DNA of 64,000 bases, from the NCBI GenBank assembly GCA_963693365.1, contig CAVNZM010000001.1:8184001-8248000 (forward strand), written 5' to 3'. Made by a program: the position numbers and the translations under genes. Shown piece after piece: positions 1 to 20,726 of the stretch. Under the pieces are notes generated by a model. The model saw only the letters and a program-made list of their open reading frames with translations. It had not been told where the DNA came from and made no database searches. Origin of the DNA: Amoebidium appalachense (taxonomy: Eukaryota; Ichthyosporea). How positions within the stretch are numbered: position 1 is the first letter of the stretch; every line of letters begins with the position of its first letter.

Positions 1-613
1 TCAATAAAATTATAAAATCACACACCTCCTGCTCCATTTTTCTCTCGACAAGCCTCAGGTTCCCCAGGCACACGTCTGCCCCTCTGAGTATCTCCTGTAG
101 GTGCAGCCATCCGGAAGAATGTGTGGCTATAGGCACACTGTGCTTGTTGTTTGGGGGAACGGGCACTGCGCCTGTGTGTGTGTGTGTGTGCGTGTGTGCG
201 TGCGTGCGTGTATGTGTGTGCATGTGAGGGTGTGTGTGTGTGTGTGTACGTGTGTGTGTGTGTGTGCGTGTGTGAGTGTGTGTCTGTGCATGTGTGTGTG
301 TGTGTGTGTGTGTGTACGTGTGGGTCGGTGTGTGCGTATGTGACTGTGCCTGTGCTTATGTGTGTATGGTGTTGGTGTTTTGCGTATGTGTGCGCGCCCC
401 CGCACGCACGTACGGCTGTGCACCTACAGGCGCCTGCATGCCTGTGTGCGTGCGTCCCTGCCTGCCTGCCCGCCTGCATGCAAGAGTTGGTACGTGTTTT
501 TGTGTGTGCACATAGTGCTTGCACGCATTTGTGTGCAAAGGTGCATGATGTGAGCATGCATGCGTGTTACTGCACCCACTCTTGCGGAACGGGCGGATAG
601 CAGAGCATATGGG

Positions 614-657
<44 letters not shown>

Positions 658-1667
658 TGTGTGTGTGCACGCGCACGCTACCATGGCGAGCGTGTGTGGA
701 AGCCTTTGAACAGTTGAGGGATGGTGATCAATTCAGGTCATTTATTCACTTAAGAAACATAAGGATTACCAATGCACATACCCTGCGTGTTTTGTGTGCG
801 TGCCATGCCACCGTCACTTTGTCTGCGTGTCTCCGCTGAGTCCCTCCGCCCTCCTTTGCTGTCCATGCGTGCATACGTGCCTGCCTTCTCACCCGGACAC
901 GCAGGCGGGTACGTGTGCGGCACAAGCACGTGTCTCCGCTCAGAAGACAAAACCATAAATTTGGCTTCTACGTGTAAATCTATATAGGTTAATAAATTTG
1001 GATGACAGAAAAAATCTCAAATGTGGTTTAAAGGCGTATACTCCTAAGGTATAGCCTCAAGTATGCCTTTTAGTCTGAACTGAGTCGGGCGGGTTGAAAC
1101 TTTGCAGCAAAGTCCAACCAGGGTACAGCTACAACTGCCGTTAACTATAGCAAGCTACTGGTCCTTGTGGCGCCCAAAAGCTTGTGCTGTATGCTCTTCT
1201 GGAGCCCGCGAACGATCAGTGAGAATGAGTCCACCAAACTCGGAATCTTCGTTATCCTTTGTCGGATAGCAAAGACTATTAGTTGGACAACTATGCAGCT
1301 GCGTGAGCAGTAAGTGTCCACCTCGCTTCAGCTTCTACCTATACTGGCCAAATAATTACTTATACCATATCACAGCTTTTAAACACGCTTAGTACTTCAA
1401 ATTAGTAAACATGAGACGCTTAGTTACCGATTAGTAAACATGAGACACGGCGAAGTGTTTGTTGGGTGTTTCTGGGTGACGGTGTTACCAGTGCGTTGTG
1501 TTTTGTTTGAAGTCTGCGATGACGTAAGCGCGCAGATAACGCGGCTCACTCCAACCACCAATCGCTGCAAAGCGTGTGATTGCCTTCCGCATTCCATTCT
1601 CAGCTGTTCAGAGGCTGTTCCCCCGGTGCCCGATCATGTTGGCCAGGGAGCTCCCTCAGGGCCCGCC

Positions 1668-1704
<37 letters not shown>

Positions 1705-2877
1705 CCCTCCCTCCCCCCCCCCCCCCCCCCCCCCCCCCCTCTCCCCCTCCCTTTCTCCTCCCCGCGTACGAAAAATTTCGTAGTTGGTGGGCATGACTGT
1801 GAAATTAGAATGGGTTTAGGTGGAAAGGTACATGGGTCACCGGCGGGGTTACAGTAGAGTTTCACAATGCACAACGCATAAAAACATGTACAAAACCGGT
1901 CGCATGCGGGTGAACCGTAGGCTACATGCAAAATGATGCCTCACCTGAAGTGTACCGTATACAGGCTGACTAGACGGGCTAAAAAAATTTCAAGACGACT
2001 GATGCACAAATGGCTGTCAGCGTGCCAGTACGGTGGGACGGCCGGCTTCAAGGCATTCTTGAGGCGCATAAAATATTGGAGCACTTGGTAGGTTTGGACA
2101 CTTTGATGCCATCAGTAGGTTCCACGTGGTGTCGGTGGAATCTGTGGCATATGCCGAGGTGGTGGGAAAAGAGAGTAAAGGCACACGGACAGACAGACAG
2201 GCAGGCGGGCGGTTGGGTGAGTCGGGTGTGCGAGCAGGAGGGGAGGGACTCGGAGATCTCCGGATCCGGAGGGGGGAGGGGGGGGGGAGGGGGGGAGGGG
2301 GGGGGGGGGGGGGGTAATACATAGAGTGAGACCGAGAGAGACTCAAAGAGAGAAATGCGCGTGACGTGTGGCGTGTACGCTTTTTCTGTTAAAAGCCAGG
2401 TTGCTCTCAACATAGGATGCAATTAAAAAGTTTATGCACTGTGAACCATCTTTCTCTAACAAGACACGACTCAGACACACGACCTCCCATGGGCCGTGAC
2501 GTCAGCGTAGGACATATAGCTACCCAATGAAAAGCAAGGTGTATGAAATTATATCACCGGAAAATCCGATCTTTTACGTGTAAAAAGCCAAATATGTTGT
2601 CTGACTTTGAGCCAATATTATGTGGTTGCATCTGCTACGGTGACTGTGAGCTGTGAGTCATCACTTCAAAACTTTGTTTGAAGGCAGTCCAGCTGCACAA
2701 GCAGGCGAAAGAACGAAAAACTTTTTGGTGGTTAACGTTGCTCCTGTCGATTTCCTGCATACCCAACAGGTTATTGGTTCGACTATATTCACTAATCAGT
2801 TTGAAAGAACCAACACACGTTGCACGTTTTTCTGATCCATTCTTTTTGCCTTTTTTTTTACCGACGGAAACGTGAAA
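1..2877. other. Intergenic region left of VTI1, GT-rich and poly-C/poly-G repeats
   Basis: About 165-675 is interrupted (GT)n with GTGC variants. 1000-1660 and 1790-2260 are ordinary unique sequence without a gene I can support. Poly-C fills most of 1670-1740 and poly-G 2270-2315. A 17-base direct repeat (ATTAGTAAACATGAGAC) occurs near 1400 and 1430. A CCAAT-like string lies near 2613, 265 bases before the VTI1 start. Confidence 0.6.
1092..1119. other. Short inverted repeat
   Basis: ACTTTGC, one base, GCAAAGT forms a perfect 7 bp inverted repeat, framed by GGTT on the left and AACC on the right. No known function. Confidence 0.5.
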
Positions 2878-10368
<7,491 letters not shown>

Positions 10369-11042
10369 AAGCCTTTATTTATTTATTTAATATATTTATT
10401 TATTTATATGTTTATTTATGTATGTTTGTTGAGCACGGAAATCTGCTGGCTGTGTCGCAGGAAGAGAGACAATACTCATTCTCGTGTTGCAGGTTGCATT
10501 AGACAAATGGGCGTATGTTTGCTGGTGTGACTGTTCACAGAAACAATTATTCGCTGATGTTCGGCCGATTTGTTTTTGTATGATTTAGGGACATAAAACC
10601 AGCCTTGCAGGATACATAACACCATTACAGTACGCCAGGCGCTACTTAACAAAATAGGAATGACCGTATAAGGAACTAAAGGAATATTAGTGTATGGTAT
10701 GAGTTAAGAAATTCAATGTGTCTGTTTTGAGCTATCAGTAAACCGATACAGGTACACGCACACATGTCTTGGTTGTTGTTACACCAGGTGCACAAAGTCT
10801 GTAACCTTGTGCAAGACCTGCGGGAATAGCCAAAGGACCCCCTCCCCCTCTCCTCCCGCCCTCCTCCACCCCGCCCGGGTCCTCCCTTCTCAAAATATCC
10901 CCAGGAGGGGCTACTTGGTGCCCATGTGAGAGTGGGTTCTACTTGTAATGATTCTTTGTTTGACTGTGTGGGGTCCTTCGGATGCAAAAGCTTCTATGTT
11001 TAATCAGTTGTGAACGTGTAAACCCCCCCCCCCCCTCCCCTC

Positions 11043-11255
11043 GGGCCTATTGCTGTTGACACAAAGTATGGGTTGGGAACCACGCGCGAGAGGTTAAAAG
11101 AGTCGAAACCCATGCTTTTGTGGAGGCATAGGAACCCCCCTGATGATGGGCTCTGTTCAAGTGTCTTCTGCCTGCACGCTTAAATCGTTTGATTTTGGAT
11201 TGCCACTTTTGTGACGTTTTGTTGTTGCTCTTTGTTGCCTCCTCCACATTTCCGT
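11043..11255 (+). repeat. Dispersed repeat, copy of 7319-7525 (intergenic)
   Basis: About 200 bases nearly identical to VTI1 intron 5, including ATGGGTTGGGAACCACG, AGAGTCGAAACCCATGC and CTGATGATGGGCTCTG. It follows a short poly-C run. Confidence 0.9.
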
Positions 11256-11369
11256 CGAATAAATCCAGTCAAAAGAAAAACATTGCCAACCCTTTAACGC
11301 ATACATCCCTCCCCCCCCCCCCCCCCCCCCCCCCCACACCTCCCCTCCCCCCGGCACGTCCACACACAC

Positions 11370-11650
11370 CGGTCGCTGATCAATCGGTTTGCCTATGGGT
11401 CCCGTATTGCCCTCGTGATAGTATGTATGTACGATGCCTTGATTATATGTGGCATAATGGGATCCGGGATCATAATGGTATCCATAATGGGACCACATCC
11501 CCAAGTGGACGATCGTCCTCTGCCAGACCATGGCCAGCAACCCGCAGGTATATGCGCACCAAAACCAATAAACAACGTTATCCCAGGCCCCCCAGTTTTG
11601 TGTAGTGCAGCTGCCATATGTGGGTTTCCGAGTTACACGGTATAGCTGGC
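11370..11650 (-). CDS. Candidate internal exon with a membrane segment, unknown product
   Basis: On the minus strand an acceptor (GCACAG) and a donor (GTGTGT) bracket 281 bases open in one frame. The peptide is rich in Trp, Tyr and His. It contains a hydrophobic segment (NVVYWFWCAYTCGLLAMVW) followed by a polar tail (WSHYGYHYDPGSHYATY). This looks more protein-like than the microsatellite frames nearby, but I find no partner exons, and other frames of the same stretch are also open. If real it belongs to a minus-strand gene whose other exons I cannot place. It may be a chance ORF. Confidence 0.22.
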
Positions 11651-11799
11651 CTGTGCCTATGGTTAAACTTTCCATTCTCTCCCCATCCCCTCCCCTCCTC
11701 CCCCCGCCGCCCTTCTCCCCCCCCCTCCCCCCCCCCCCCCCCCCTTTCCCCTTACTTTTTTCTTTTAGGGTCACAAGTTCTCCCCCCCCCCCCTCCCCC

Positions 11800-11854
<55 letters not shown>

Positions 11855-12092
11855 CCCCATCGCGATGCATCTCCCCACTCCCCCCGCCTTCCACCCCCCC
11901 CCCCCCCCCCCCCCCCACCCCCCCTCCCCCCTCCTTCCCCACCTCTCCTCAATCTTCCCTTTTACACAACTACGTGTACCTCCCAGCCCATCTCATACGA
12001 TGTGCATTCCCAAAGTTGCTTGAACCAACTCCTGCACACCCGCCGAGCCGACTCCACTCTGAGACTCTTCTGCACCTGCCCAATTTCAAAGC

Positions 12093-12723
12093 ATGGAATT
12101 ACATGTTAATCGTCATTGGCCCTGTAATCAGTTAGAGAGCTCCCAGCCAGCTCAAAAGAGCCCTTGCTATGCCCTCACTAGAAACAAATTTGTAACCCAG
12201 CCTGCATCGGTAAGGGTGTGCGCGTGTATCCAAACTTCAGGCCGCCCTTTGAGCTCGAGGGGGAGAGTTGGACCACCTGTGCACGTGAACTGTGCATGCA
12301 TGCGACGACATGTCTACGGCTTTGTATTATTGTGTGCAGGGGGACGGCATTGGAGACTATAATCGCCGCCTTGCTTATGGAGTGGATCTCGAATCAGGGC
12401 AATACATTTTTCTTCTTTTGGCTGTATTGCCGTGGCCAAGCACCGACCACACGCCATGCCTGTCCTTGAAAAGGTTTGTAGGAGATGCATGAGATGGTTC
12501 CCCTCGCAAAGAATGATTGCACCTTCAACATTCTAACGCCATGCCGTATTGTAGCTACCATTACCCATGTATATGCCGTTTTCTTTTTATGAAATTCAGG
12601 CTTGGTTTCTTGGAACGGCTTGGACAACACCGTGGCGCGCATGCGCAGGAGCCAGCCGCTGCCAGCGTCACGGGGTGGTGCGTGAAGTCGACATATGATT
12701 GGATGGCTCGAGGGGTAGCCTGA
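12093..12723 (+). CDS. Candidate small 3-exon gene, unknown product
   Basis: Unrecognised. Exons 12093-12209, 12340-12473 and 12600-12723 join in phase to give 124 aa ending in GVA-stop. Support is splice quality only: donor GTAAGG after 12209, acceptor TGTGTGCAG, donor GTTTGT, and an acceptor behind a T-rich tract (ATTCAG). The middle exon reads GDGIGDYNRRLAYGVDLESG and then a short hydrophobic stretch (FLLLAVLPW). The last exon contains LGFLERLGQHRG. The 5' end is uncertain: exon 1 could begin at an internal acceptor near 12133 and further exons could lie upstream. It lies between VTI1 and VMP1 in the same direction. An overlapping open frame on the other strand (12394-12828) is the main alternative. 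Confidence 0.35.
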
Positions 12724-14084
12724 TCTCCCAGAGCTGACGTTGCTTTTGGGCTTGTGGAACTTTTGGATGACTTGTAGTAATCTTTTTGTGACATGGAGTC
12801 TGATCACCATGGAGATCTTGGAAAACATATGGGAATCAAATACTATAATCTAACCAAACCACTTGTTAGAGGTTGAAACTTTGTTTCGTTTTTATTTGTC
12901 TATGCTAAGGCGTAGTGCTATGCAATTAGCCGATTTTTGTCAATAACGGCATTGTAGGGTAGAATTTCTCGAACTGAAAATATTTATTTCTCGGCATCGC
13001 ACCCCATAGGTAGGTATTTGGGGGATTCCGGAGGCGTGTCTGATTGGCCATTAGAGCAGTGTGACTGATACTTTGTGAATGTGCGTAAACTTTAGAGGGC
13101 TCCTCTAACGGAGGCGGGGCTACCCACTTGTTACATCCAGGCTATTATTAAACGGTGTAATATATTACAACGCACCTCTATTAACCTCCTATAAACCCAA
13201 AATATTCATATCCTTGTGCATTCTGTCCATGCTTTTAGCTAACCAAGGCACACAGCAATCGCATGAAAAGTGCATGATCCCGCCTGGGTTAACTTAACAG
13301 GCAGGTAAGGTGTGCGCTAACGTCACTACTTGCGCAGAGACACGACTTGCTCACTGGTCAAACTGGCATCGAGGGAGCTCGAGAGTCAAAGGATAAGTGA
13401 GATTTCTTGTTGTTTTTGGCCAATATTTGATCGATGTTATGGTCATATGAATGAAGAAGCTGAGCTGACAAGCGATATTTATCTAAGAGGTTAAAACCGA
13501 GCGAAATCTCTGCTTTATACAAGTTGGCCGTTCCGTTGCCTCATGTGCACGACCTTTGTTAGACCTAAAACAAGTGTGATCTGGAGCTCACAGCGAAGAG
13601 TTGTTTTTTTGACACAGACACACGTTAACTAGCCGATTACTGCTGCAACCTGTTTATTTATATATCAATTGCATTCTCGTTTGGACGAAATATAGTGGGC
13701 GTGTTGTTTCTTGGCTGCTTTGTTGAGCATCGGGTGGCCATACAAACAGTTACCCAAGGAGAGGCAGCAAGGCAGCAATCGGAAGATTGAAATAGGTGAG
13801 TGTGAGATTCTTAAGGTTCGAGCGATGTGGTGTGGTTACAGTTGGACGGGTAGACCTTTGGGTTAGATCTGGTTAGGGTGTCTATTTCTGAAAGATAGCC
13901 GGTGGGGAGGCAAACGTGTGGATCTCTCTGCTGGAAGGAGTTTTGCAGTTTTGTGCTTCTTTCGCTGATTATGGTGTGGATAGGGGAGGGAGGGAGGGCG
14001 GGGATGTTGTTTAGTTTTGCTTCGGGCTTGTGTGTTTGGCTTGGCATTAATCTTGCTGGTTCACGCACACGAACAGGTACACCT

Positions 14085-14730
14085 ATGCGCATGAAGGGAA
14101 ACGAATCAAACATGGATAGGGGCCGGCCCAACCCGCTTGAGCGGCGCCTGTCGCTGACTCGCCGGCGCAGCAGTCTGCTCGTAGACAAAGACCCAGAGAT
14201 AGAGGCGTTGAGGGTGGAAAGGCGCAAGGAGAGGCGCAAGATGACCATGTTCAGGCAGCCCCATGTTGTGTTGTATCACTTTGTGGCCGTGCTGCTGGAT
14301 AATGCGCGGTGGTTGAGGTGCGGGAACGGGTGGGGAAGAAGGTGTCGGTGTGACGTGTGCGTAGGCCTGTGGGGGATTGGTGGTTTGGCGGGGAGGGGGG
14401 AGGGGGAGCTGGGGGGAGGGGGGGGGGGGGTGGATGGACGTGAGGTTGTGTTGTGTGAGCGGTTCAGGTGAGAATTCGTTGTTTTTTTTGGGGGGGGGGG
14501 GTTTGGGGGGTTGGAAGGCTGTGGGGGGCGGGGGGGGGGGGAGGGGGGAGGAGGAAGGTGAGGGGGGGAGAATGGGGGGAGAAAGCTAAGGGGAAGGGGT
14601 TGAGGTATACTCTGCCTATAATTACTGTAGTGTGTCCCGTACCCCCCTCCTCCCTCCACCACTTTGTCCCCCTAACACCCATGCACTCCTGTATGTGCGT
14701 GAACACACCAGTACCCACACACGTGGGCAG

Positions 14731-14774
<44 letters not shown>

Positions 14775-15658
14775 CCATAACCACGACAGCTGCACATAAA
14801 CTCGAGCCCCCGTTTCTCCCTGCTCCTCACCCTGGTCTATTACAAAAGGCCCCATTGCTAAACTCCCCCCTCCCCCCCCCCCATCCCCCCTCTCACCTCT
14901 CCCTATTTCCCTGTTTCCTCTCCCCCCTCCCAACTCCCCCCTTCCCCCTCTCCCCACTCCCCCCTCCCCCTCTTCCTTACCCCCACCCCCACCTCCCCCC
15001 CCCCCCCCCCCCCCCCCTTTCCCTATTTCCCATCTCTCTCCCCTCTCCGCACAGTGTCTACCTTTTGACGCACCCGATTACGATATTCGGAGTGTTCCCT
15101 CTGGTTCTAGCGTGGTTTGGCCTAGGGAGGGTAGAGGGAGCGCACCACCACTATATGGAGGAGATTAGGACCACAGTCGAGTTTGTGGTGTGGTGGGTGG
15201 GCCTGGGCATATTGTCTTCCGTCGGGTTGGGCACGGGCATGCACTCGGGCCTGCTGTTCCTGTTTCCACATATATTCAAGGTGGGTGTGTGGGTGGGTGT
15301 GGGTGTGGATTAGTGGGTGCGTGGGTGTGTGGGTGTGTGAAGGTGTGTTTGAGAGAGGGGGAAGGGGGGGGAAGGGGGTAAGGGAGTGTTGGAGGGTGGG
15401 TGAGAGGGAAAGGGGAAGGGGGGTAGGTGGAGAAGGGCGGCAGGGTGTGAGGGTAGGGGAAGGGGGCATGAGGTGGTGTGGGGGTTGGGGTGGGGGTGTT
15501 CGAGGGGGGGGGGGGGGGGGGAGGGGAGGCGGAGGCGGAGGGGGAGGGGGGGGTCCTCGGTGTCTAAATGATCGATGTGTTTTCTTCCTCTCCTCTTGGT
15601 CTTTATTTGGGTGGGTTAATTCTTTCTTCATGTGTGGTGCGGCTCTGTGCACACACAC

Positions 15659-15718
<60 letters not shown>

Positions 15719-15822
15719 GCATGTACATGCACGCACGCATAGTGCCATATACACACACACAGGTAAATGTACACACGTGCCCACAAACCCGCATACTCTT
15801 GCGTGCACGCGCACACACAAAA

Positions 15823-15864
<42 letters not shown>

Positions 15865-15995
15865 ACCACCACCACCATCAGGCACACGAAAGCAACGATT
15901 ATAAACACACACTTGCACGCACAGGCACCTCTCTTCGCATGCAAATGCCGTGGCACACACAGGCAATTGCATGCACACACCCACGCACGCGCGTG

Positions 15996-16032
<37 letters not shown>

Positions 16033-16990
16033 TTAATCTTTGATCAATTCTAAATGTGCATGTGCCTTCGTGCTTTCCTTCTTCCAGCCTCCGCTTTCCT
16101 CTTAACCGAGACATCAACTTAGCCCCAACCCCAAACCCCCCCCAACCCGCCCCCCTCCCCCTTCCCCCAACTCCCCGGGCTCTTCCCCTGTCTCTCACGA
16201 CCTGTGGAGATTTGGAATGCAGTCTCTTCTCCACCTATCAAACACAAACACACGGACACGGATTATGCTCCCTGTCGTTCCCCCCCTCCCACCCCGCCCC
16301 ACCCACCCACCCACCCACCTACCCACCCACCCGTTCGCGCCTTTCTTTCTCTTGCTCTCTTGCTCTTCCTCCCTTCGACTCTCCCTCCCCCCTCCCTCCC
16401 TCCCTCCTTCCTTCCCGCCCAAAAAAAAGAAACCAAAAAAAACACACACAAATCGACCTCATGCACATCTCTGTCCTTTTTTTTTTACATTTCTCTCTCT
16501 TGTGTGTGCTCTAACACACATTTCCCCCTCGCTGTTTTCTGTTTTTTCAGGTTGCTAGCGCCGCAGCAGAGTGCAAATCCACTCGGTTTGATACCCGACT
16601 CGACGTGTGGTTCGAACCCGACCCGTTTGAGTGCCCTGCCTCTGGCCCGGATAACACGAACCATTTTAGGCAGATATTCTTTAAGGTGTTTCCCGCATGC
16701 TTTCTGTGGGGTATGGGCACAGCTCTGGGGGAGATACCCCCGTATGCAGTCAGCAGGGCAGGTACGTGTGTGTGTGTGTGTGTGTTTTGGGGGGGGGGGG
16801 GGGGTTGTGTGTGTCGGTGGGGAGGTGTGTGTTTTTTTTTTTGTTTGTTTTTTTTGGGAGGGGGGGGGGGGGGGGGGTCGTCCGGGGGAAAAGGGAGAGG
16901 GGGGAGGTGCAGTTGGACGGAGCTAGGGAGGATGGATGGATGGGGTGTGTTTGGTGGTGGTGGCAGTGGGGGGTGGGTGGGTGGGTGGGT

Positions 16991-17025
<35 letters not shown>

Positions 17026-17168
17026 TTGTTGTTGTTGTTTGGGGGGGGGGGGGGGGGGGGGATTTGAGGATGCGTGTAGGGGTGGTGTACCTTTTTTTCT
17101 TTTTTTTTGCTTTTTCGGTTTTTTTTGTTTTTCTTTTTTTCTTTTTGTTTTCCTTTCCTTTTTTTTTT

Positions 17169-17219
<51 letters not shown>

Positions 17220-17360
17220 GGGGGTGGATGAGGGGAAGGGGGACGTGGGAAGGGCGGGTTGCATGCATGCACTCCGGGTGCTCCAGTGTGTGTGGGGGGA
17301 GGGGGGGGGGGGGGTTGAGGGAGGGGTGCGAACCCCCCCAATCCTGTGATCACACACGCG

Positions 17361-17400
<40 letters not shown>

Positions 17401-17431
17401 CATAGGCACGTGCACTCTGCTTGCAGGCACG

Positions 17432-17469
<38 letters not shown>

Positions 17470-17580
17470 AGAGAGAGGAGAGAGAGAGAGACAGAGAAAC
17501 ACAGGCACATACGATCTCTCACTTTCATTTCTCGATTTTCCATCCTTGCTAATTTCCATATCTGCCCCCCTCTCTCCCCG

Positions 17581-17612
<32 letters not shown>

Positions 17613-19988
17613 TGCTCATGCTCTCTCTCCCTCCCCTGCTTTCTCCCTCCCACCCTTTTCCTCTCTCCGTCCACCCCCCTCCCAACATCCGCATCTTTCC
17701 CCTCTCACCCCCCTCCCCTTCCCCTTCCTCCCCAAATCCCCCCTCCCCCTCCCCCCCCTCCCCCCCCCCCCTATAACCACCACCATCACCACCACCACAC
17801 CCACACCCACACATACACACCCATTCCCCCGCCACACACACACACACACTCTCTCTCTCTCTCTCTCTTTCTCTCCCTCTCTCCCTCCCCCCACCCCCTC
17901 CCTCTTCCCTCCTCCCTCCTCCTCCCTCTCCCCCTTTCCCCCCCCCTCTCCCCCCCTCCCCCCTCCCCCTCCCCCTCCTCCCCTCGGATAATGCAGCGCG
18001 GATAGCGGGGGAGGTAGACGAGGAGTACGAGGAGATGACACAGGCGGTGTCAAAGTGGAACATGGTGAACCGCATGAAGATCTGGATGATCCAGTTTCTG
18101 CAGAACCACGGCTTTTGGGGTGTGCTGCTCATGAGCGCATGGCCTAATATGGCATTCGACCTGTGCGGTGCGTGTTTGTTTGATTACATGATTACAAACA
18201 CACCCTGTTATGCACTTAATGTTGGTTTCTTGTTTATTGTTTCTATCGAGGTGGTACACAACCCAAGGGGGTGCATGCACACATTTGCTAGGAACACATA
18301 CACCGGAGGAGAGTACACCGAAAGAGAATACATACACCGGAAGAGAAAAACACACACACCGGTGAGAGAATGTGTGCACACACTTGCAGAAAACGCACAC
18401 ACCTGCGTCGCCGTTACACCCAGCTTGACATTATGCATATTTGTTCTGCTCCATCTACTTGTGTGCGTGCGTGCGTGCGTGCGTACGCATGTGTGTGTGT
18501 TTGTGTGTGTGTGTGTGTGCGTGCGTGCGTGTGTGTGCGTGTGAACGTGTGTGTGTGTCTTGGACCTAGAGGGCAGGCAGAGGGGTGGGATTTTTTTTTA
18601 AATTCGTTTCTTTTTTTTTCTTTTCTCTGTTTCCTTATTTCTTTCTTTCTTCCGTTCTCCTTTCTTTCTTTCTTTTTTTTCGAGCGCTGATGTATGTTGT
18701 TTTGCTTTTAGGGATCTGCTGTGGGCACTTTCTGATGCCGTTTTGGACGTTCTTTGGGGCCACCCTGATCGGCAAGGCTGTGATCAAGGTCAACATGCAG
18801 GCAGGTAGGGCATATATATATGTGCACTAGCAGCGGTTTACGTGTGTGCATACACGTGCACACACGGAAAGCGCGTGCATAGGCACAGGTGCAGCCGTGT
18901 GCACGAGCATGGACACACATGCACGAAAGCACCTGCACACATGCGAGCCGATGACATACACGTAATTGCGCTTCGTAGACGTTTGCACACATGTTTGGAA
19001 CGCGCGAGCACATGGACACATGTAAGCATATGCGCGCATGTAGTTACATTGGAGTTTACGCATGTATACACACACAAGAGCACATGGCCACTCGTACTTG
19101 CATTTGCGTACACATACAAGGACATGAACACACGTACGCACACACACACACAAGCACAAGAACATGCACAGGGCTTGCATGCACTCGAGTGCATACACGC
19201 GCACACATGTGCACACACATGTGATTTCAAAACACGCGCACTTACACACACGTGCTGTGCGCACGCACACATATACAGAAAACGAGCATGTGCACGTGAA
19301 CACGGATGTGCACATATAGAGATTGCACGGGGACGGGCACGTACGAGGGCACTGGTACAGCACAGTGTACACTGCATGTATTTCACTCACTCACACGTAC
19401 TTCACTCTAACCGAACCATCCCCCCCTTGTTCTTCCTTCCACCTCGGCCCCCACACCCCGTACCACCTTCCTACCATTTCCTCCAAGCACCAACACATGC
19501 CCCTTCCCCCTCTCCCTCCTTCACACGCACGCACACACACGCACGCTCGCACGCGCGCACCAACACACACATGCATTCCTCCTTCCTTCCTCCCTCCTCC
19601 TCCCCCTCCCCCCCCCCCATTCCCCCCAAACCCGCCCACCCACCAACCCCCTCCCCCCAGCCACACCCACCCACATGCGCCCCCCCCCCCCCCTCTCCCC
19701 ACCTGCCCACCCACCCACCCCGAACACACGTACACACACAGTGTTCTTCATCACTCTCTTCACCGACCGGTACCTTGAGCGTGTGGTGGGTGTAGTCGAC
19801 CAACTCACCCCCGAGGGGCTGAAGCTAGGAGACCAGGTGGAGGAATTCCTGATGAAGCAGCAGCAGAGGTTCCATGATAGGAGGGGACAGGGGGGGAATA
19901 AGGAGGATGCATTGCTGGCTAGGCTGGGCAACTATGTGATGGTGGCTTTCATTGCCTGGTAAGAGAGTTTTTTTTTGTTTTTGTTTTT

Positions 19989-20020
<32 letters not shown>

Positions 20021-20679
20021 GGAAGAGGGGAGGAGGGGGGGTAATTTGGGTGGGGGGAGGGGGGGGGAGGGGGGGATTGTTTGTTTGTTTGTTTGTTTTT
20101 GTTTTGTTAGTTCGTGTTGTGTTGTGCATTCATGGATGCACTGCTGGCTAGGCTGGGCAACGATGTTATGGTGGCTTTCATTGCCTGGTAAGTAGAGGGT
20201 TGTTGTTGGTTGTGTAATGGGCTTGATTTGCCCTCTTTTTTTGGCCCCCCCCCCCCCCCCCCCCCCTTTTTTTTACCTCTCTATTTTTCTGTCATTTTTG
20301 TTGTGGGTGGCAATGAGGGATGAAGAGAGATGAGAAGAGAGGATGAAGTGTCTTTTGTGTTTTCTGCTTGCTTTATACATAGTTTGATTTTTTTGGATGC
20401 AGAAAAGGCGTGGCCGGTTGCTGTGGTGGTGGCAATGGCGGTGGGGGGGATGTTTGGTTAGGTGTTGTGTGTGTCGTGGGGGGGGGGGGGGGGGGGAGGG
20501 GAGGGGGGAGGGGAGGGAGGGAGAGAGGGGGGGGGGGGGGGGGGGGGGGGGCATCAGAAATGAATCCAATTGAGGGAAAGGCTTACTGCGTGCATGGGCT
20601 AGAGTCCAGTTGCCATTCTACACGTTGCTTCGTTTCCATGTACGTGTCGGTGTGCGTGTGTGCGTGCGTGTGTGTGTGT

Positions 20680-20726
<47 letters not shown>

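Larger units (their letters stand above)
10369..14084. other. Intergenic region between VTI1 and VMP1
   Basis: Besides the two weak candidates and the dispersed repeat listed separately, 10370-10850 and 12730-14084 are unique, moderately AT-rich sequence in which I see no gene. C-run/A-run tracts lie at 11788-11851. 13000-14084 likely holds the VMP1 promoter and leader. Confidence 0.55.

Noticed and set aside
1440-1796. Plus-strand ORF ending in polyproline
   Set aside because: The first half is short unique sequence with no family resemblance and the second half is poly-C.
12394-12828. Minus-strand 144-codon ORF between VTI1 and VMP1
   Set aside because: It overlaps the plus-strand three-exon candidate, which has better splice sites. 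The peptide resembles no family, and a second minus frame is open as well.
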